Below, piece after piece: positions 1 to 12,473 of a stretch of DNA of 64,000 nucleotides. The stretch comes from Dryomyza anilis (Eukaryota; Arthropoda; Insecta; Diptera; Dryomyzidae). Positions within the stretch are counted from its first letter, which is position 1. Each line of letters opens with the position of its first letter. The translations under genes and the position numbers were made by a program. The notes under the pieces were generated by a model, which saw only the letters and a program-made list of their open reading frames with translations, did no database searches and was not told the origin of the DNA. The stretch covers positions 2,666,001-2,730,000 of the forward strand of contig OX638134.1 of the NCBI GenBank assembly GCA_951804985.1, in the 5' to 3' direction.

Positions 1-540
1 CAATCGTTTGAGTGGATTTTATACTGTTAGTTTAATCGAATTCAGATTTTGTAAAAAGATTTATTCTCGGATTTTACATGATTGAAATTTGTAGTACGCA
101 CAATTTGATTATAATGAATGTGAAAATTGGTTAGTTTAAGACTCAAATGAAAAAATCTTAAGGTGTTAAATTATATTTATTTATGTAGACAACCGTTCCA
201 GTTTTATCGCTTTTCAAAACCCGGATTTAATTCGCCAGCATATTTGATAGTAAATCTTTCGACTGTCTTGAAAATAAAAATTTGTATAAAATAGACCGAC
301 ATGATATTATAATTATTTACTATTTTTAAGTACTTTATGTATTTCAAATCGAAAGATTATAATAATTATTAGTCGAAAGTGTCGCAATTTTTAACAATTT
401 TTAAAAGCCAAAAAGCATGTTATTCATTATTGACGCCAGTGTTTTAAGATTATAGTCCATTAAATGTTAGATTTACTTTTTCGCGAAATGTGTATAAAAA
501 CATTGAAAGACTTTTGAATAAACTATGAAAAATCGATCTA
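1..540. other. AT-rich non-coding DNA
   Basis: The stretch is AT-rich single-copy-looking sequence with stops in all frames. I see no gene, RNA or repeat array in it. Confidence 0.6.
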
Positions 541-660
541 CTAGCCTTTTTTGTAATCCCGAAAATCCCGGGATTTAACGATGATCCCGGGATGAGTTTT
601 TCGGGACTGATTTGACGCAAATCTCGGGATCTCGAAATCCCGGGATCCCGGGATTGACTT
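541..660. repeat. CCCGGGATT cluster, possible DNA-transposon end
   Basis: A short GC-rich island lies in AT-rich DNA. The word TCCCGGGA and variants (AATCCCGGGATT, ATCCCGGGAT, TCTCGGGATC) recur at least five times in about 100 bases, in both senses because the word is its own reverse complement. Clusters of such palindromic CCCGGG words occur at the ends of some insect hAT-type elements, from memory of the family. No transposase and no matching partner end are visible, so it may be only a solo end. Family assignment is tentative. Confidence 0.4.
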
Positions 661-1562
661 ACCTCCTTGTCGCTGAGCAGCCGAACGTAGTAGACTTTTG
701 TTGGAAGACATTTTTAAAATAAATATTTGAAAACAGATATTTTTCGGTTTTGTATTAAATTAATTGTAAAACTGATAATTTGTTGTTTTTTATATGTGTT
801 ATATGTGTTTTATTTGATTTTGTTTATTTATAAATATAAATATTTTCTTAATTTTTTATTTTTTTATTTTATATTTTTAAATTACTTTTAAATTACTTTT
901 AAATTTCTTGGTTTTATTATATGTTATTTTTTTCATTATATATTATCAAAATAGCTTTATCTTAATCTTAATGCCTAATCCTACAAATTCTTTTGAAAAA
1001 AGCGCTTCAGTTAATTCTCGCATTTTCAATTTGTTTGTTTTTTTTTTTCTTTTTTTCCTACTTCGTTGCCACACATATTAAATTTTAATCAGCAAATCTG
1101 CATTGTCCTGCCTATGTATGCTGCATCTTACAACGGCACAAAGCTAAAAGCAGACATTTTAATTATGCACGCAAATCTGTAGCTCAAATATTTTCTTACA
1201 TGCACGGCTTTGATGAAGATAAAAACGAATATGGTAGAAGAAGGTATGGCCTAATTTTTAAAGAGATGCGTGCTTTAAATATAAACAGGAGATGCTAATG
1301 TGTGGATAATATTTACATACTAATTTTGGTTTAAAATTATTTGGATTGAAAAAGGATATAAGAATAGTTTGAAAATAGTACTTCTCAAAGTAAAAAACAA
1401 GTCAAAATGTTATTAATTTATATAATGAATTAACATAAAACATTGTATTTCATACGTCAATGACTACTTCTTTAAACAAAACAAATAAAATACTCATACG
1501 TATTGTAGTTTATTTTCTTAAATTTCTTTTGTGCTACAATTATTTTTTTTTTTTATATTTTT
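661..1562. other. AT-rich non-coding DNA
   Basis: Sequence rich in T runs and ATTT words, with no supported coding frame. I see no array or structured element. Confidence 0.55.
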
Positions 1563-1661
1563 AGACAATTTAAAGTCGACTTTAAAAATAAATACGACTT
1601 TTTGTATGGAATAAATTGTCAATATGCTGCTTTTAATTTTAAAGTTGTCTTTAAATTGTCT
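1563..1661. mobile_element. 99-bp miniature inverted-repeat element
   Basis: The left end begins AGACAATTTAAAGTCGACTT and the right end is its near-perfect inverse, ending in AAATTGTCT. The arms are about 25 bp with two or three mismatches and enclose about 50 bp of AT-rich DNA. Size and structure match a very short MITE or an RNA/DNA hairpin. No clear target duplication beyond AT-rich bases is visible, so the superfamily is unknown. Confidence 0.5.
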
Positions 1662-3156
1662 ATGATTATGCGCCATAATATTTATTTTTATTGCTTATTT
1701 TAATTTTATGCCATTTTGCTTTTAATGAATACAGCTCAAAATATCAACTTTATATATATTTTTTTTTATTTTCATTAATACTTATCTTCTGTCGTAAATT
1801 TTGTCTCCTTATTTTCTTTTTATATTTTAAAAATTAGCTCTGCTTTGCTGCCGCCAACATAAAGTCTCGATTTAACATCTACCCCAGCGCTGCCCCAACA
1901 GTTTAACCTCATGATTATCCTACTTTTTTGTTGTTCTTCGAGTGGTTGCTTTGGTTGCCGCCTTCTATTGATTCTTCTACGGTTTCTAAAATTTGTGTTG
2001 CTCCTTCTACAAATTTTTACTCAGTCACTTTAGACTGCTTTTTATGCAGCCTACTTTCAATTATCCCTACTTCCATTAATCCGACTTTTATGTATCACCC
2101 ATTTGATGTTTCTCCGCTTTCGGTCGCTTGTCCGACTTTACACTGTTTCTACTACTTCAGTTGCTGCTTATTCTACTCCTCCTTTTTTCACTTCTACTCC
2201 TTCCCATGAGGTCCATGTTGTGTCAGAGTTTACGCTGGTCTCTGAATGTTGTCACTGCGATGCAACAGTTTCGCTCCAATGTAACGTAGAGTGCAACGTG
2301 AATTCGATGCCAAGTGAAGATGTTGACAACATCGCTGACGATACTAAATATGATGCTAAGGATTATGATGGAGATGATGATAATAATAATAATGATAATG
2401 ATAATCATAAGCATGACATCAATAGCTGTTCAGACTGTTCACAGTTCATACTGTTCATGGTGTGTAATTGCAGCAGTAGATAAAAGTGTTTAAGTGTCTG
2501 TCTCTGTTGGTTGCACTGCACTCTCTCTCCTTCTCACTCTCTTTCTCTCTTATTTTTTTCCTCTACCTCTTTCACTCTATATTTATCTGTGTGTGTTTGA
2601 CTTACGTCGCCGTCACATATGCTTTGTCTGTGCATTAAGTATTATTATCACATTTTATATGATTTAAGCACAAAGTTAGTCGTAGTTTTTACCACTTCAA
2701 AGTCCTCGTCGTCCTCGTTTCTTCATTACGCACGAACACTGACAAACGAACAAATGAACGAAGAGAACGTACCAACCACCCGAACCACACATACAGCATA
2801 TGCTATCTGCATGCTTCACACGTGCAGGCTGATTGTCTCTTTCTAGCAGCGATGTACTTAAGGCGGCGGCAGTGCGGCAGCATGTTGTTGGCTGCAATTA
2901 TAATGATGTTTTGTTGTTGTTGGTGTTGTGTTGTTCTATGAGTTTCTACTAAGCAACTTATTGGCGATGTTGCTGTTAATGTTGTTGGTCTTTGTCTTGG
3001 TGTTTCGTACTTTGTGGTTGCAATTGCAGTTGTTGCGGAAATGCATAAAATGCATTTTGCAAATGTTTTTAATTTTACAAATTTATTCTTTTGTAAATTT
3101 ATAGACTAAACACATTTTAAATTTGTCGCTATAATTTTGATTTATCACTTAAAATT
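1662..3156. other. non-coding stretch with simple-sequence patches
   Basis: Non-repetitive DNA with a GAT/AAT trinucleotide patch near 2360-2410 and a pyrimidine-rich CTCT/TTCT tract near 2515-2585. A GTTGTTG/TGTTG-rich stretch follows near 2900-3040, typical of fly non-coding DNA. Open frames up to 126 codons exist here but overlap on both strands, are of low complexity, and resemble no family I know. Confidence 0.5.
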
Positions 3157-4790
3157 CAATTTTTCAGAAAATTAAATTTTTTACTCAAATATTAAATTTT
3201 CAATAAAATAATTTTTAATTTTTCGCTAAATTTTTAGTTTCAATGAAATTTCAAATTTACACTAAAATTTAAAATTTTCACGAAAATTCAAACTTTTCAC
3301 TACAATTATATTTTTCACTAAAAATTCAGTTTTTCATTAAAAATTATTTTGTTCACTAGAAATTAAAATTAGCACTAAAAATTTATTTTTTCACAAAAAA
3401 AAAAATCAATTTTCACCAAAAACTCAAATTTTCACTAAAAACTTAAAATTTCGCTAAAAACTTAAATTACCATCGAAAATTCAATTTTTCACAAAAATTC
3501 AATTTTTCACTAAAAATTCAATTTTTCACTAAAAATTCAATTTTTCACTAAAAATTCAATTTTTCACTAAAAATTCAATTTTTCACTAAAAATTCAATTT
3601 TTCACTAAAAATTCAATTTTTCACTAAAAATTCAATTTTTCACTAAAAATTCAATTTTTCACTAAAAATTCAATTTTTCACTAAAAATTCAATTTTTCAC
3701 TCAAAATTCAATTTTTCACTAAAAATTCAATTTTTCACTAAAAATTCAATTTTTCACTAAAAATTCAATTTTTCACTAAAAATTCAATTTTTCACTAAAA
3801 ATTCAATTTTTCACTAAAAATTCAATTTTTCACTAAAAATTCAATTTTTCACTAAAAATTCAATTTTTCACTAAAAATTCAATTTTTCACTAAAAATTCA
3901 AATTTTCACTAAAAAATTCATTTTTTGAGTAAAAATTCAATTTCACTAAAAATCAAAATTTTCATTAAAAAATCAAAATTTTCACTAAAAATTCAGATTT
4001 TCAATAATAATTCAAATTTTCACTAAAAATTCCAATGTTCACTAAAAATACAAATTTTCACTAAATTTCAAATTTTCTCTAAAAATTCAATTTTTCACTA
4101 AAAATTTAATTTTTCACTAAAAATTCAATTTTTCACTAAAAATTCAAATTTTCACTAAAAATTCAAATTTTCACTAAAAATTCAAATTTCCACCAAAAAT
4201 TCAACTTTTCACTAAAAATTCAAATTTTCACTAAAAATTCAAATTTTCACTAAAATTCAAATTTTCAATGAAAATTCAAATTTTCACTAAAAATTCAATT
4301 GTTCACTAAAAATTCAAATTTTCACTAAATTTCAAATTTTCACTTAAAATTCAATTTTCACTAAAAATTCAACTTTTCACTTAAAATTCACATTTTCACT
4401 AAAAATTTAATTTTTCACTAAAAATTCAATTTTTCACTAAAAATTCAATTTTTCACTTAAAATTCAAATTTTCACTTAAAATTCAATTTTTCACTTAAAA
4501 TTCAATTTTTCACTTAAAATTCAATTTTTCATTTAAATTTCAATTATTCACTTAAAATTCAACTTTTAACATAAAATTAAAATTATTACTAAAAATTAAT
4601 ATTATTACTAAAAATTCAAATTTTTACTAAAAATTAAATTTTCACTAAAAATTCAACTTTTTACTAAAAAATTTAAATTTTCACTAAAAATTAAATTTTT
4701 CAGTAAAATTTCAATTATTTGTAAAAATTTAATTTTTCTTTACAGATTCCACTTTTCTGTAAAAGCTAAATTTGAGTTTCTTCGTTTCTC
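3157..4790 (+). repeat. 19-bp AT satellite array, type 1, forward
   Basis: Tandem array of CACTAAAAATTCAATTTTT with an exact 19-bp period. The core from about 3480 to 3900 is almost uniform (roughly 22 monomers), and divergence rises towards both edges, where monomers gain indels and CTTAAAATT or CTAAATTT variants. A homogenised centre with decayed margins is what unequal exchange or slippage produces. It is the first of about a dozen arrays of one family in this window. Confidence 0.95.
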
Positions 4791-5498
4791 AATGTTTTAA
4801 AAAGCAATATTTAGAAGTCAAATTTAATGCTCTTTTAAATCCCTTAGGAAATACTTTGCTTAAACAACATTTAGCGTCAGTCAATTTTAATTTATTTAAG
4901 TATTAAGAGTGCTGCTGATATTTGTCATTTAATTTAATTAATATTACAAATATTTACAAAACTAAAAACAAACATTAAAATCGGTCTTCGATGCATTAAA
5001 AGCAGCCCGTAAACTGCCTGTCACTCTACATTTGCCTGTATAAATATCTGTGTCTTTCTCCGCCTACAACTGACAGTTCTGCCTGTGTCACTCTCCGCCA
5101 CATTTTTCATAAATTATTTAGTTGCGACGTAAGTAATGCATCCACTTTGCCAAATTCTAATTTTAGGCGCATCAACAAAAATTTGTCAGTTTTTCGCTTC
5201 TACAAACGAACCAACTATTTATTCTGTTGCTTTTGTTACTTGTTACTTTTAGCAATCTTTTTGTTTTTTTTCATTTCTGCTGTTTCTACTGCATACGTCA
5301 GCCACTCAGCCGGCAGTCAGCCAAAGTTAACAACTGTCAGTTCGCTGCTGAGCCTGTCTTTGCTTTTGTCGGCAACGAACTCAAGGACAAATTAATCCGC
5401 GCTGTGCCGACGTTTGTTGTATGGCGTTGCCACATGTCGGCAGGCAGACGTGATGCAGAATGTGAATATATAAAAGTTAAATTTAAAAGTTACTTTTT
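4791..5498. other. non-coding interval between satellite arrays
   Basis: Unique DNA with normal base mix near 5000-5460. Two overlapping short open frames (82 and 95 codons) around 5147-5514 are hydrophobic, low-complexity translations with no recognisable domain. No gene is supported. Confidence 0.5.
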
Positions 5499-5870
5499 TC
5501 AATTCAAAATTTAATTTTTCACTCAAAATTTATATTTTCACTCAATATTTAAATTTTCACTCAAAATTTAAAAATTCACTCAAAATTTAAAAATTCACTC
5601 AAAATTTAAATTTTCATTTCAAATTTAAATTTTCACTCAAAATTTAAATTTTCAATCAAAATTTAAATTTTCACTCAAGATTTAAATTTTTACTTTAAAT
5701 TAAATTTTTCTGTCAAAATGCAATTTTCAATAAAAAAAAATTCACTGTAAATTTAATTTAATTCAAATGTCCACTAAAAATTCAAATTATTTCATAAAAT
5801 TAAAATTCATTTTTTCACACTTATTTTGTGTGAAAAAATTGAATTTTCAGTGAACATAAAATTTTTGATT
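5499..5870 (+). repeat. 19-bp satellite array, type 2, with a hairpin at its right end
   Basis: Monomers read CACTCAAAATTTAAATTTT (type 2), clean from about 5515 to 5700 and then decayed. At 5810-5838 the array folds back: TTTTTTCACAC (5810-5820), a 7-base loop, then GTGTGAAAAAA (5828-5838). Beyond the hairpin the monomers read in the reverse sense, so the repeat orientation switches there. Confidence 0.85.
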
Positions 5871-7679
5871 ATAAATAGAATTTTAATTTAAATCTTGACT
5901 TAAAATTTGAGTTTTTTTTTCTCAAATACCTTGATTTTCTGTCTGTCTAAACCTGCGTTTATTCTGTTGCTTGTTTGTTTTATGTTGTCAGCATTTGTTG
6001 CTGTCGTTGTTGCATTCGATCGTTCTTTTGTTTGTTACATGCAAATTCCGGACGTGCATTTGTTGGTTTTTGATGTTGGCGGCATTCTAAATAGCAACAT
6101 TTACAGAGCAACTACCTACGCATGAATCAGCCACACACATTCCACCACTACCGACGACTCACTGCAAACCAACAAAATAACCACCCATCGTCTATGTTGC
6201 ACTTGCACTGTGCTGCCGCATTTTCTGTTACGTTGTCCTGTACGTTATAACGTTTGGTATTGCGTTACCACATTTTACACTACACTAATAGAATTTTTAT
6301 ACTAATAAAACATTAAATTTGAGCTACTTTATAGAAATACTATTAATTTAATAGTATTTTAAATTGTTTATGATTTTATGGAATGATTTTTAAAATAAGT
6401 TTAATTTACTTACTTGAGTCGTGATTTTTCCATATTAATTTCTTGTCTTTCAAAAATCTGGAGCTATTATATAAATATACTATTAAATTAATAGTGTTTG
6501 TTAAAGTTTAATGGTATTCAGTGTTATTTTATAATATTTCTGGTTTGATATTAAATACTTTATCACTTTGTTATTTTATAAATAAAAAATTTCAACATTA
6601 ATATAAAAAGACTATTATTTTCATACCAGAAGCAACTGAAAAATACTATTAATTTTATAGTTTTTTTTTTTGGATTTTTATAATAACATAAATATTTCAA
6701 TTTAAGTTTTAAATTCTTTAACAAAGAATTTAGTAGTATGTGGTGGCATATTTTATAAAGTAGAACAGTTGGTAAATCTTTTTTTTTTAAAAGTGGATGA
6801 AAATTGTTTAAAATTTCGATAGAAAATTCTCTCAAAACGTTAGGCAGTACAAAAAAAACTGAGTATGCAGTCCAAATCATTACCTACGGATTATATAGAA
6901 TTGGTGTTAGGCAGACATATCAAAGATCATTTTTTTTCTCATTTGTTAGATTTTCAAGTTTACAAAAAAACTCAATTTTATTTTAGTTTTTGTAGTGTAT
7001 TTTTTGTTTGCTCTTTCATCGTCTGTCTTGCAGCATCCCTGCAATAAATAAAGCGGCTCAGGAGAGGCACGACCGTCGCGTGTCAATCCACGAAATTCGC
7101 AAAACTTGTCGCCGGTTTTGCGCGCAACAACAAAAAGGTTTAACTGCCGCAAAGTGTCTGTCGTTGTTCATGCATGCAGCACTCTTCTTTTACTCACTCA
7201 CCATTTTGTTGCACTGTCTCTCATGAAAACACTCTGTTCCCCCACTTTTCAACTGAATTGAAAAATATTTTTAGCATCAAATGATTCGCGGCGTAGGCAG
7301 CAGCCACCGATTTATTTATAGCAACATCGTTGTGCCTTGCATTGGTTTCAACTGTGTTGCTGCTGTTAAATTTTGTTGTAATTGCAATTACTGCTCTTGA
7401 AGTTGTAGCTGCTGCTAGCTGCTGTTGCCGCTTTTATGCCACATGCATTTTTCATCATGTGCTACAAGTTCATTTCCGTTTTTTCTTTTTTTTTTGGAAT
7501 TGCTGTACACGAGAACCTCGAGTTCTTCCTCTTTATTGGCTGCAAGTGTTTTTTAGTGTTTTTATTTTGGAGGATGCTGTTTCAATCTTAATTACTATTT
7601 TCGCATTTATTTAATTAGTTTTATTTTAACTGAATTAAAAAATATTGTTTTTATATTTAAATGCAATATTTCGGTAAAA
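5871..7679. other. non-coding interval with ATACTATTAA palindromes
   Basis: AT-rich DNA at 6280-6660 carries two copies of a near-palindrome, ATACTATTAATTTAATAGTA (6337-6357) and ATACTATTAAATTAATAGTG (6477-6496), each preceded by GAGCTA. A related half lies near 6640-6660. The part from 7000 to 7600 is of more balanced composition (GCTGCTG, GTTGTTG words). Short open frames of 60-105 codons occur on both strands but show no family features. Confidence 0.5.
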
Positions 7680-8800
7680 TACAATTTTTACCAAAATTAC
7701 ATTTATCACTATAAATTCAATTTATCACTAAAAATTCAAATTTTCACTAAAAATTCAATTTTTTACTGAAAATTCAATTTATCACTAAAAATTCAAATTT
7801 TCACTTAAAATTCAATTTTTCACTGAAAATTCAACTTTTCACTGATAATTCAATTTTTCACTAAAAATTCAATTTTTCACTGAAAATTCAACTTTTCACT
7901 GAAAATTAAATTTTTCACCGATAATTCAATTTTTCACTGAAAATTCAACTTTTCACTGAAAACTCAATTTTTTTACTGAAAATTCAATTTTTCACTAAAA
8001 ATTCAATTTTTCACTAAAAATTCAATTTTTCACTAAAAATTCAATTTTTCACTAAAAATTCAATTTTTCACTAAAAATTCAATTTTTCACTGAAAATTCA
8101 ACTTTTCACTGAAAATTCAATTTTCACTGATAATTCAATTTTTCACTGATAATTAAATTTTTCACTAAAAATTCAATTTTTCACTGAAAATTCAATTTTT
8201 CACTTAAAATTCAATTTTTCACTGAAATTTCAATTTTTCACTGAAAATTCAATTTTTCACTGAAAATTCTATTTTTTTTTTTACCAAAAATTAAATCTTT
8301 CACTATAAATTATATATTTTTACTAAAATTTAATTTTTCTCTGAAAATTCAATTTTTCACTAAAAATTAAATTTTTTCACTAAAAATTCAATTTTTCACT
8401 AAAAATTCAATTTTTCACTCAAAATTCAATTTTTCACTCAAAATTCAATTTTTCACTAAAAATTCAATTTTTCACTAAAAATTCAATTTATTACTAAAAA
8501 TTCAATTTTTCACTAAAAATTCAATTTTTCACTAAAAATTCAATTTTTCACTAAAAATTCAATTTTTCACTAAAAATTCAATTTTTCACTAAAAATTCAA
8601 ATTTTCACTAAAAAATTGAATTTTTGACTAAATAATTTAATTTTTCACTAAAAATTAAAATTTCCACTAAAAATTAAAATTTTCACTAAAAATTAAATTT
8701 TTAACTAATAAATAAATTTGTTCACCAAAATTCAATAACGTGTATTTTCACAAAAAAAATCAAAAATGCACCAAAAATTCAATTTTCAAATAAAAAAAAA
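7680..8800 (+). repeat. 19-bp satellite array, type 1, forward
   Basis: Array of CACTAAAAATTCAATTTTT with interspersed CACTGAAAATTCAA and CACTGATAATTCAA variants in the left half. The purest blocks are near 7985-8090 and 8385-8600. The alternation of CTGAAAATT and CTGATAATT monomers near 7820-8160 suggests multi-monomer duplication units. Degenerate at both ends. Confidence 0.93.
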
Positions 8801-9926
8801 CTAAAAATATTGTTTTTTTAATATAAAAAACAAAATTCTTTTTTTTTACTAAAATAGAATGTTTCTTATTTTATATTTATTTTTATTAAAAAGTGAGCTT
8901 TTCATAAAAAAAATTTTACACAAAAATTCGTTTTTGTGTTTTTTTTTTTTAAATATCCCTCTACAAATTTGTCTTCATTGAAATTGCATACTGTAGTTCG
9001 CTTAAATGCTGCAAATTCCGCTTACCAAATTAAGCGTCGCCTCACAAACCCTCGGTTCTTTTTCGGCTTTAACCACGTTGAAACCTCAATTAGCACATGC
9101 GAAACCCTTTGACGTTGCTGCAGCAGCATGTGCGATGAGGGCTCCAAGTGACGCCACTGCTATGCCATTCTACCAATTGGTTCCCCTACTTTCCTATAAT
9201 CCCCCCCACGCTGCTCTTTGTCGTTGGCAAAGCCAACCAAATGGTCTTAAACCAACAGCATCATGTATTCTCTTTGTTCAACACTTTTGGTAATTTTTCG
9301 CTTTTTGTTGCGTTTAAAAATTCATTTCGCTGCGTTTCGCTTGAATTGGCAACACTGACACCGGCAACAGCGGTAGTGGCAGCACTCGCAGCATCAACAG
9401 CCTGGCCAAAGAATATTTTTGGTTGCCACCAGTTTTTGCACCTTTACGTCGCGGTCAGTTGCTCAATTGAGGTTTTATTTTCTGTACGTTGTTTTGTAAA
9501 TTTCCCTCTCAATTTCGCTGAAACTTGCTTTTTAAAACATTTTTGTGATTTTTTTGTAATTCTTGTTTTTTTAGTTTTTATTTTATCTTTCTCTGTTAAT
9601 GTTTTGGCGCTTTTTGCGCGTTGTTTTTAATGCGTTCGCTTCATTTCAATTCCATTAACCCGCAGCCATGCGGCGCAGTGTGGGGCTGGCAACTCCGGGC
9701 GCCACCAGTGTTGCCAAGTGGTTTGTGGCGGCGCTGTAATGTGCAGCGTACGCAGTTTCAAGCGCTCTGATAGCGAAACATTTAAATGTAAAAATCGTTG
9801 CACTTTGTCGAAGTTTTTTGCGATGTTTTTTATTTTACTTTAATTTAAATTGTTGATTCCGTATTTCAGTTTTACCACAAATAACGTGCATTTCTATCAA
9901 TTATATATTATATATAAAAAAAATAT
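8801..9926. other. non-coding interval of balanced composition
   Basis: Between 9000 and 9780 the base composition is closer to even, with GCAGCAG, GGCAACA and GGCGGCG words. A 160-codon open frame (9148-9630, plus) and an overlapping 95-codon frame lie here. Neither shows a domain, and the longer one becomes a Phe/Leu/Val-rich translation of T-rich DNA. An exon or regulatory element cannot be excluded, but nothing in the sequence proves one. Confidence 0.4.
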
Positions 9927-12473
9927 ATTATTTTATTATTTTATTATTTTATTATTTTATTATTTTATTATTTTATTATTTTATTATTTTATTATTTTAT
10001 TATTTTATTATTTTATTATTTTATTATTTTATTATTTTATTATTTTATTATTTTATTATTTTATTATTTTATTATTTTATTATTTTATTATTTTATTATT
10101 TTATTATTTTATTATTTTATTATTTTATTATTTTATTATTTTATTATTTTATTATTTTATTATTTTATTATTTTATTATTTTATTATTTTATTATTTTAT
10201 TATTTTATTATTTTATTATTTTATTATTTTATTATTTTATTATTTTATTATTTTATTATTTTATTATTTTATTATTTTATTATTTTATTATTTTATTATT
10301 TTATTATTTTATTATTTTATTATTTTATTATTTTATTATTTTATTATTTTATTATTTTATTATTTTATTATTTTATTATTTTATTATTTTATTATTTTAT
10401 TATTTTATTATTTTATTATTTTATTATTTTATTATTTTATTATTTTATTATTTTATTATTTTATTATTTTATTATTTTATTATTTTATTATTTTATTATT
10501 TTATTATTTTATTATTTTATTATTTTATTATTTTATTATTTTATTATTTTATTATTTTATTATTTTATTATTTTATTATTTTATTATTTTATTATTTTAT
10601 TATTTTATTATTTTATTATTTTATTATTTTATTATTTTATTATTTTATTATTTTATTATTTTATTATTTTATTATTTTATTATTTTATTATTTTATTATT
10701 TTATTATTTTATTATTTTATTATTTTATTATTTTATTATTTTATTATTTTATTATTTTATTATTTTATTATTTTATTATTTTATTATTTTATTATTTTAT
10801 TATTTTATTATTTTATTATTTTATTATTTTATTATTTTATTATTTTATTATTTTATTATTTTATTATTTTATTATTTTATTATTTTATTATTTTATTATT
10901 TTATTATTTTATTATTTTATTATTTTATTATTTTATTATTTTATTATTTTATTATTTTATTATTTTATTATTTTATTATTTTATTATTTTATTATTTTAT
11001 TATTTTATTATTTTATTATTTTATTATTTTATTATTTTATTATTTTATTATTTTATTATTTTATTATTTTATTATTTTATTATTTTATTATTTTATTATT
11101 TTATTATTTTATTATTTTATTATTTTATTATTTTATTATTTTATTATTTTATTATTTTATTATTTTATTATTTTATTATTTTATTATTTTATTATTTTAT
11201 TATTTTATTATTTTATTATTTTATTATTTTATTATTTTATTATTTTATTATTTTATTATTTTATTATTTTATTATTTTATTATTTTATTATTTTATTATT
11301 TTATTATTTTATTATTTTATTATTTTATTATTTTATTATTTTATTATTTTATTATTTTATTATTTTATTATTTTATTATTTTATTATTTTATTATTTTAT
11401 TATTTTATTATTTTATTATTTTATTATTTTATTATTTTATTATTTTATTATTTTATTATTTTATTATTTTATTATTTTATTATTTTATTATTTTATTATT
11501 TTATTATTTTATTATTTTATTATTTTATTATTTTATTATTTTATTATTTTATTATTTTATTATTTTATTATTTTATTATTTTATTATTTTATTATTTTAT
11601 TATTTTATTATTTTATTATTTTATTATTTTATTATTTTACTATTTTATTATTTTATTATTTTATTATTTTATTATTTTATTATTTTATTATTTTATTATT
11701 TTATTATTTTATTATTTTATTATTTTATTATTTTATTATTTTATTATTTTATTATTTTATTATTTTATTATTTTATTATTTTATTATTTTATTATTTTAT
11801 TATTTTATTATTTTATTATTTTATTATTTTATTATTTTATTATTTTATTATTTTATTATTTTATTATTTTATTATTTTATTATTTTATTATTTTATTATT
11901 TTATTATTTTATTATTTTATTATTTTATTATTTTATTATTTTATTATTTTATTATTTTATTATTTTATTATTTTATTATTTTATTATTTTATTATTTTAT
12001 TATTTTATTATTTTATTATTTTATTATTTTATTATTTTATTATTTTATTATTTTATTATTTTATTATTTTATTATTTTATTATTTTATTATTTTATTATT
12101 TTATTATTTTATTATTTTATTATTTTATTATTTTATTATTTTATTATTTTATTATTTTATTATTTTATTATTTTATTATTTTATTATTTTATTATTTTAT
12201 TATTTTATTATTTTATTATTTTATTATTTTATTATTTTATTATTTTATTATTTTATTATTTTATTATTTTATTATTTTATTATTTTATTATTTTATTATT
12301 TTATTATTTTATTATTTTATTATTTTATTATTTTATTATTTTATTATTTTATTATTTTATTATTTTATTATTTTATTATTTTATTATTTTATTATTTTAT
12401 TATTTTATTATTTTATTATTTTATTATTTTATTATTTTATTATTTTATTATTTTATTATTTTATTATTTTATT
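9927..12473. repeat. 2.5-kb nearly perfect 8-bp satellite (TTTTATTA)n
   Basis: An uninterrupted run of about 318 copies of TTTTATTA. I see one internal substitution, a C at 11640. The plus strand of the unit contains no stop trinucleotide in any frame, so a long apparent reading frame (877 codons, an eight-residue repeat of I, L, F and Y) is an automatic artefact and not a protein. The purity implies very recent expansion. Its assembled length should be treated as approximate. Confidence 0.98.

Noticed and set aside
3480..3900. CRISPR-like regular repeats
   Set aside because: The 19-bp units abut directly without unique spacers and the DNA is eukaryotic in character, so this is a tandem satellite.
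9148..9630. 160-codon frame in balanced DNA
   Set aside because: The hydrophobic translation comes from T-rich DNA, has no recognisable domain and overlaps a second frame. It was kept only as a possible but unproven exon region.
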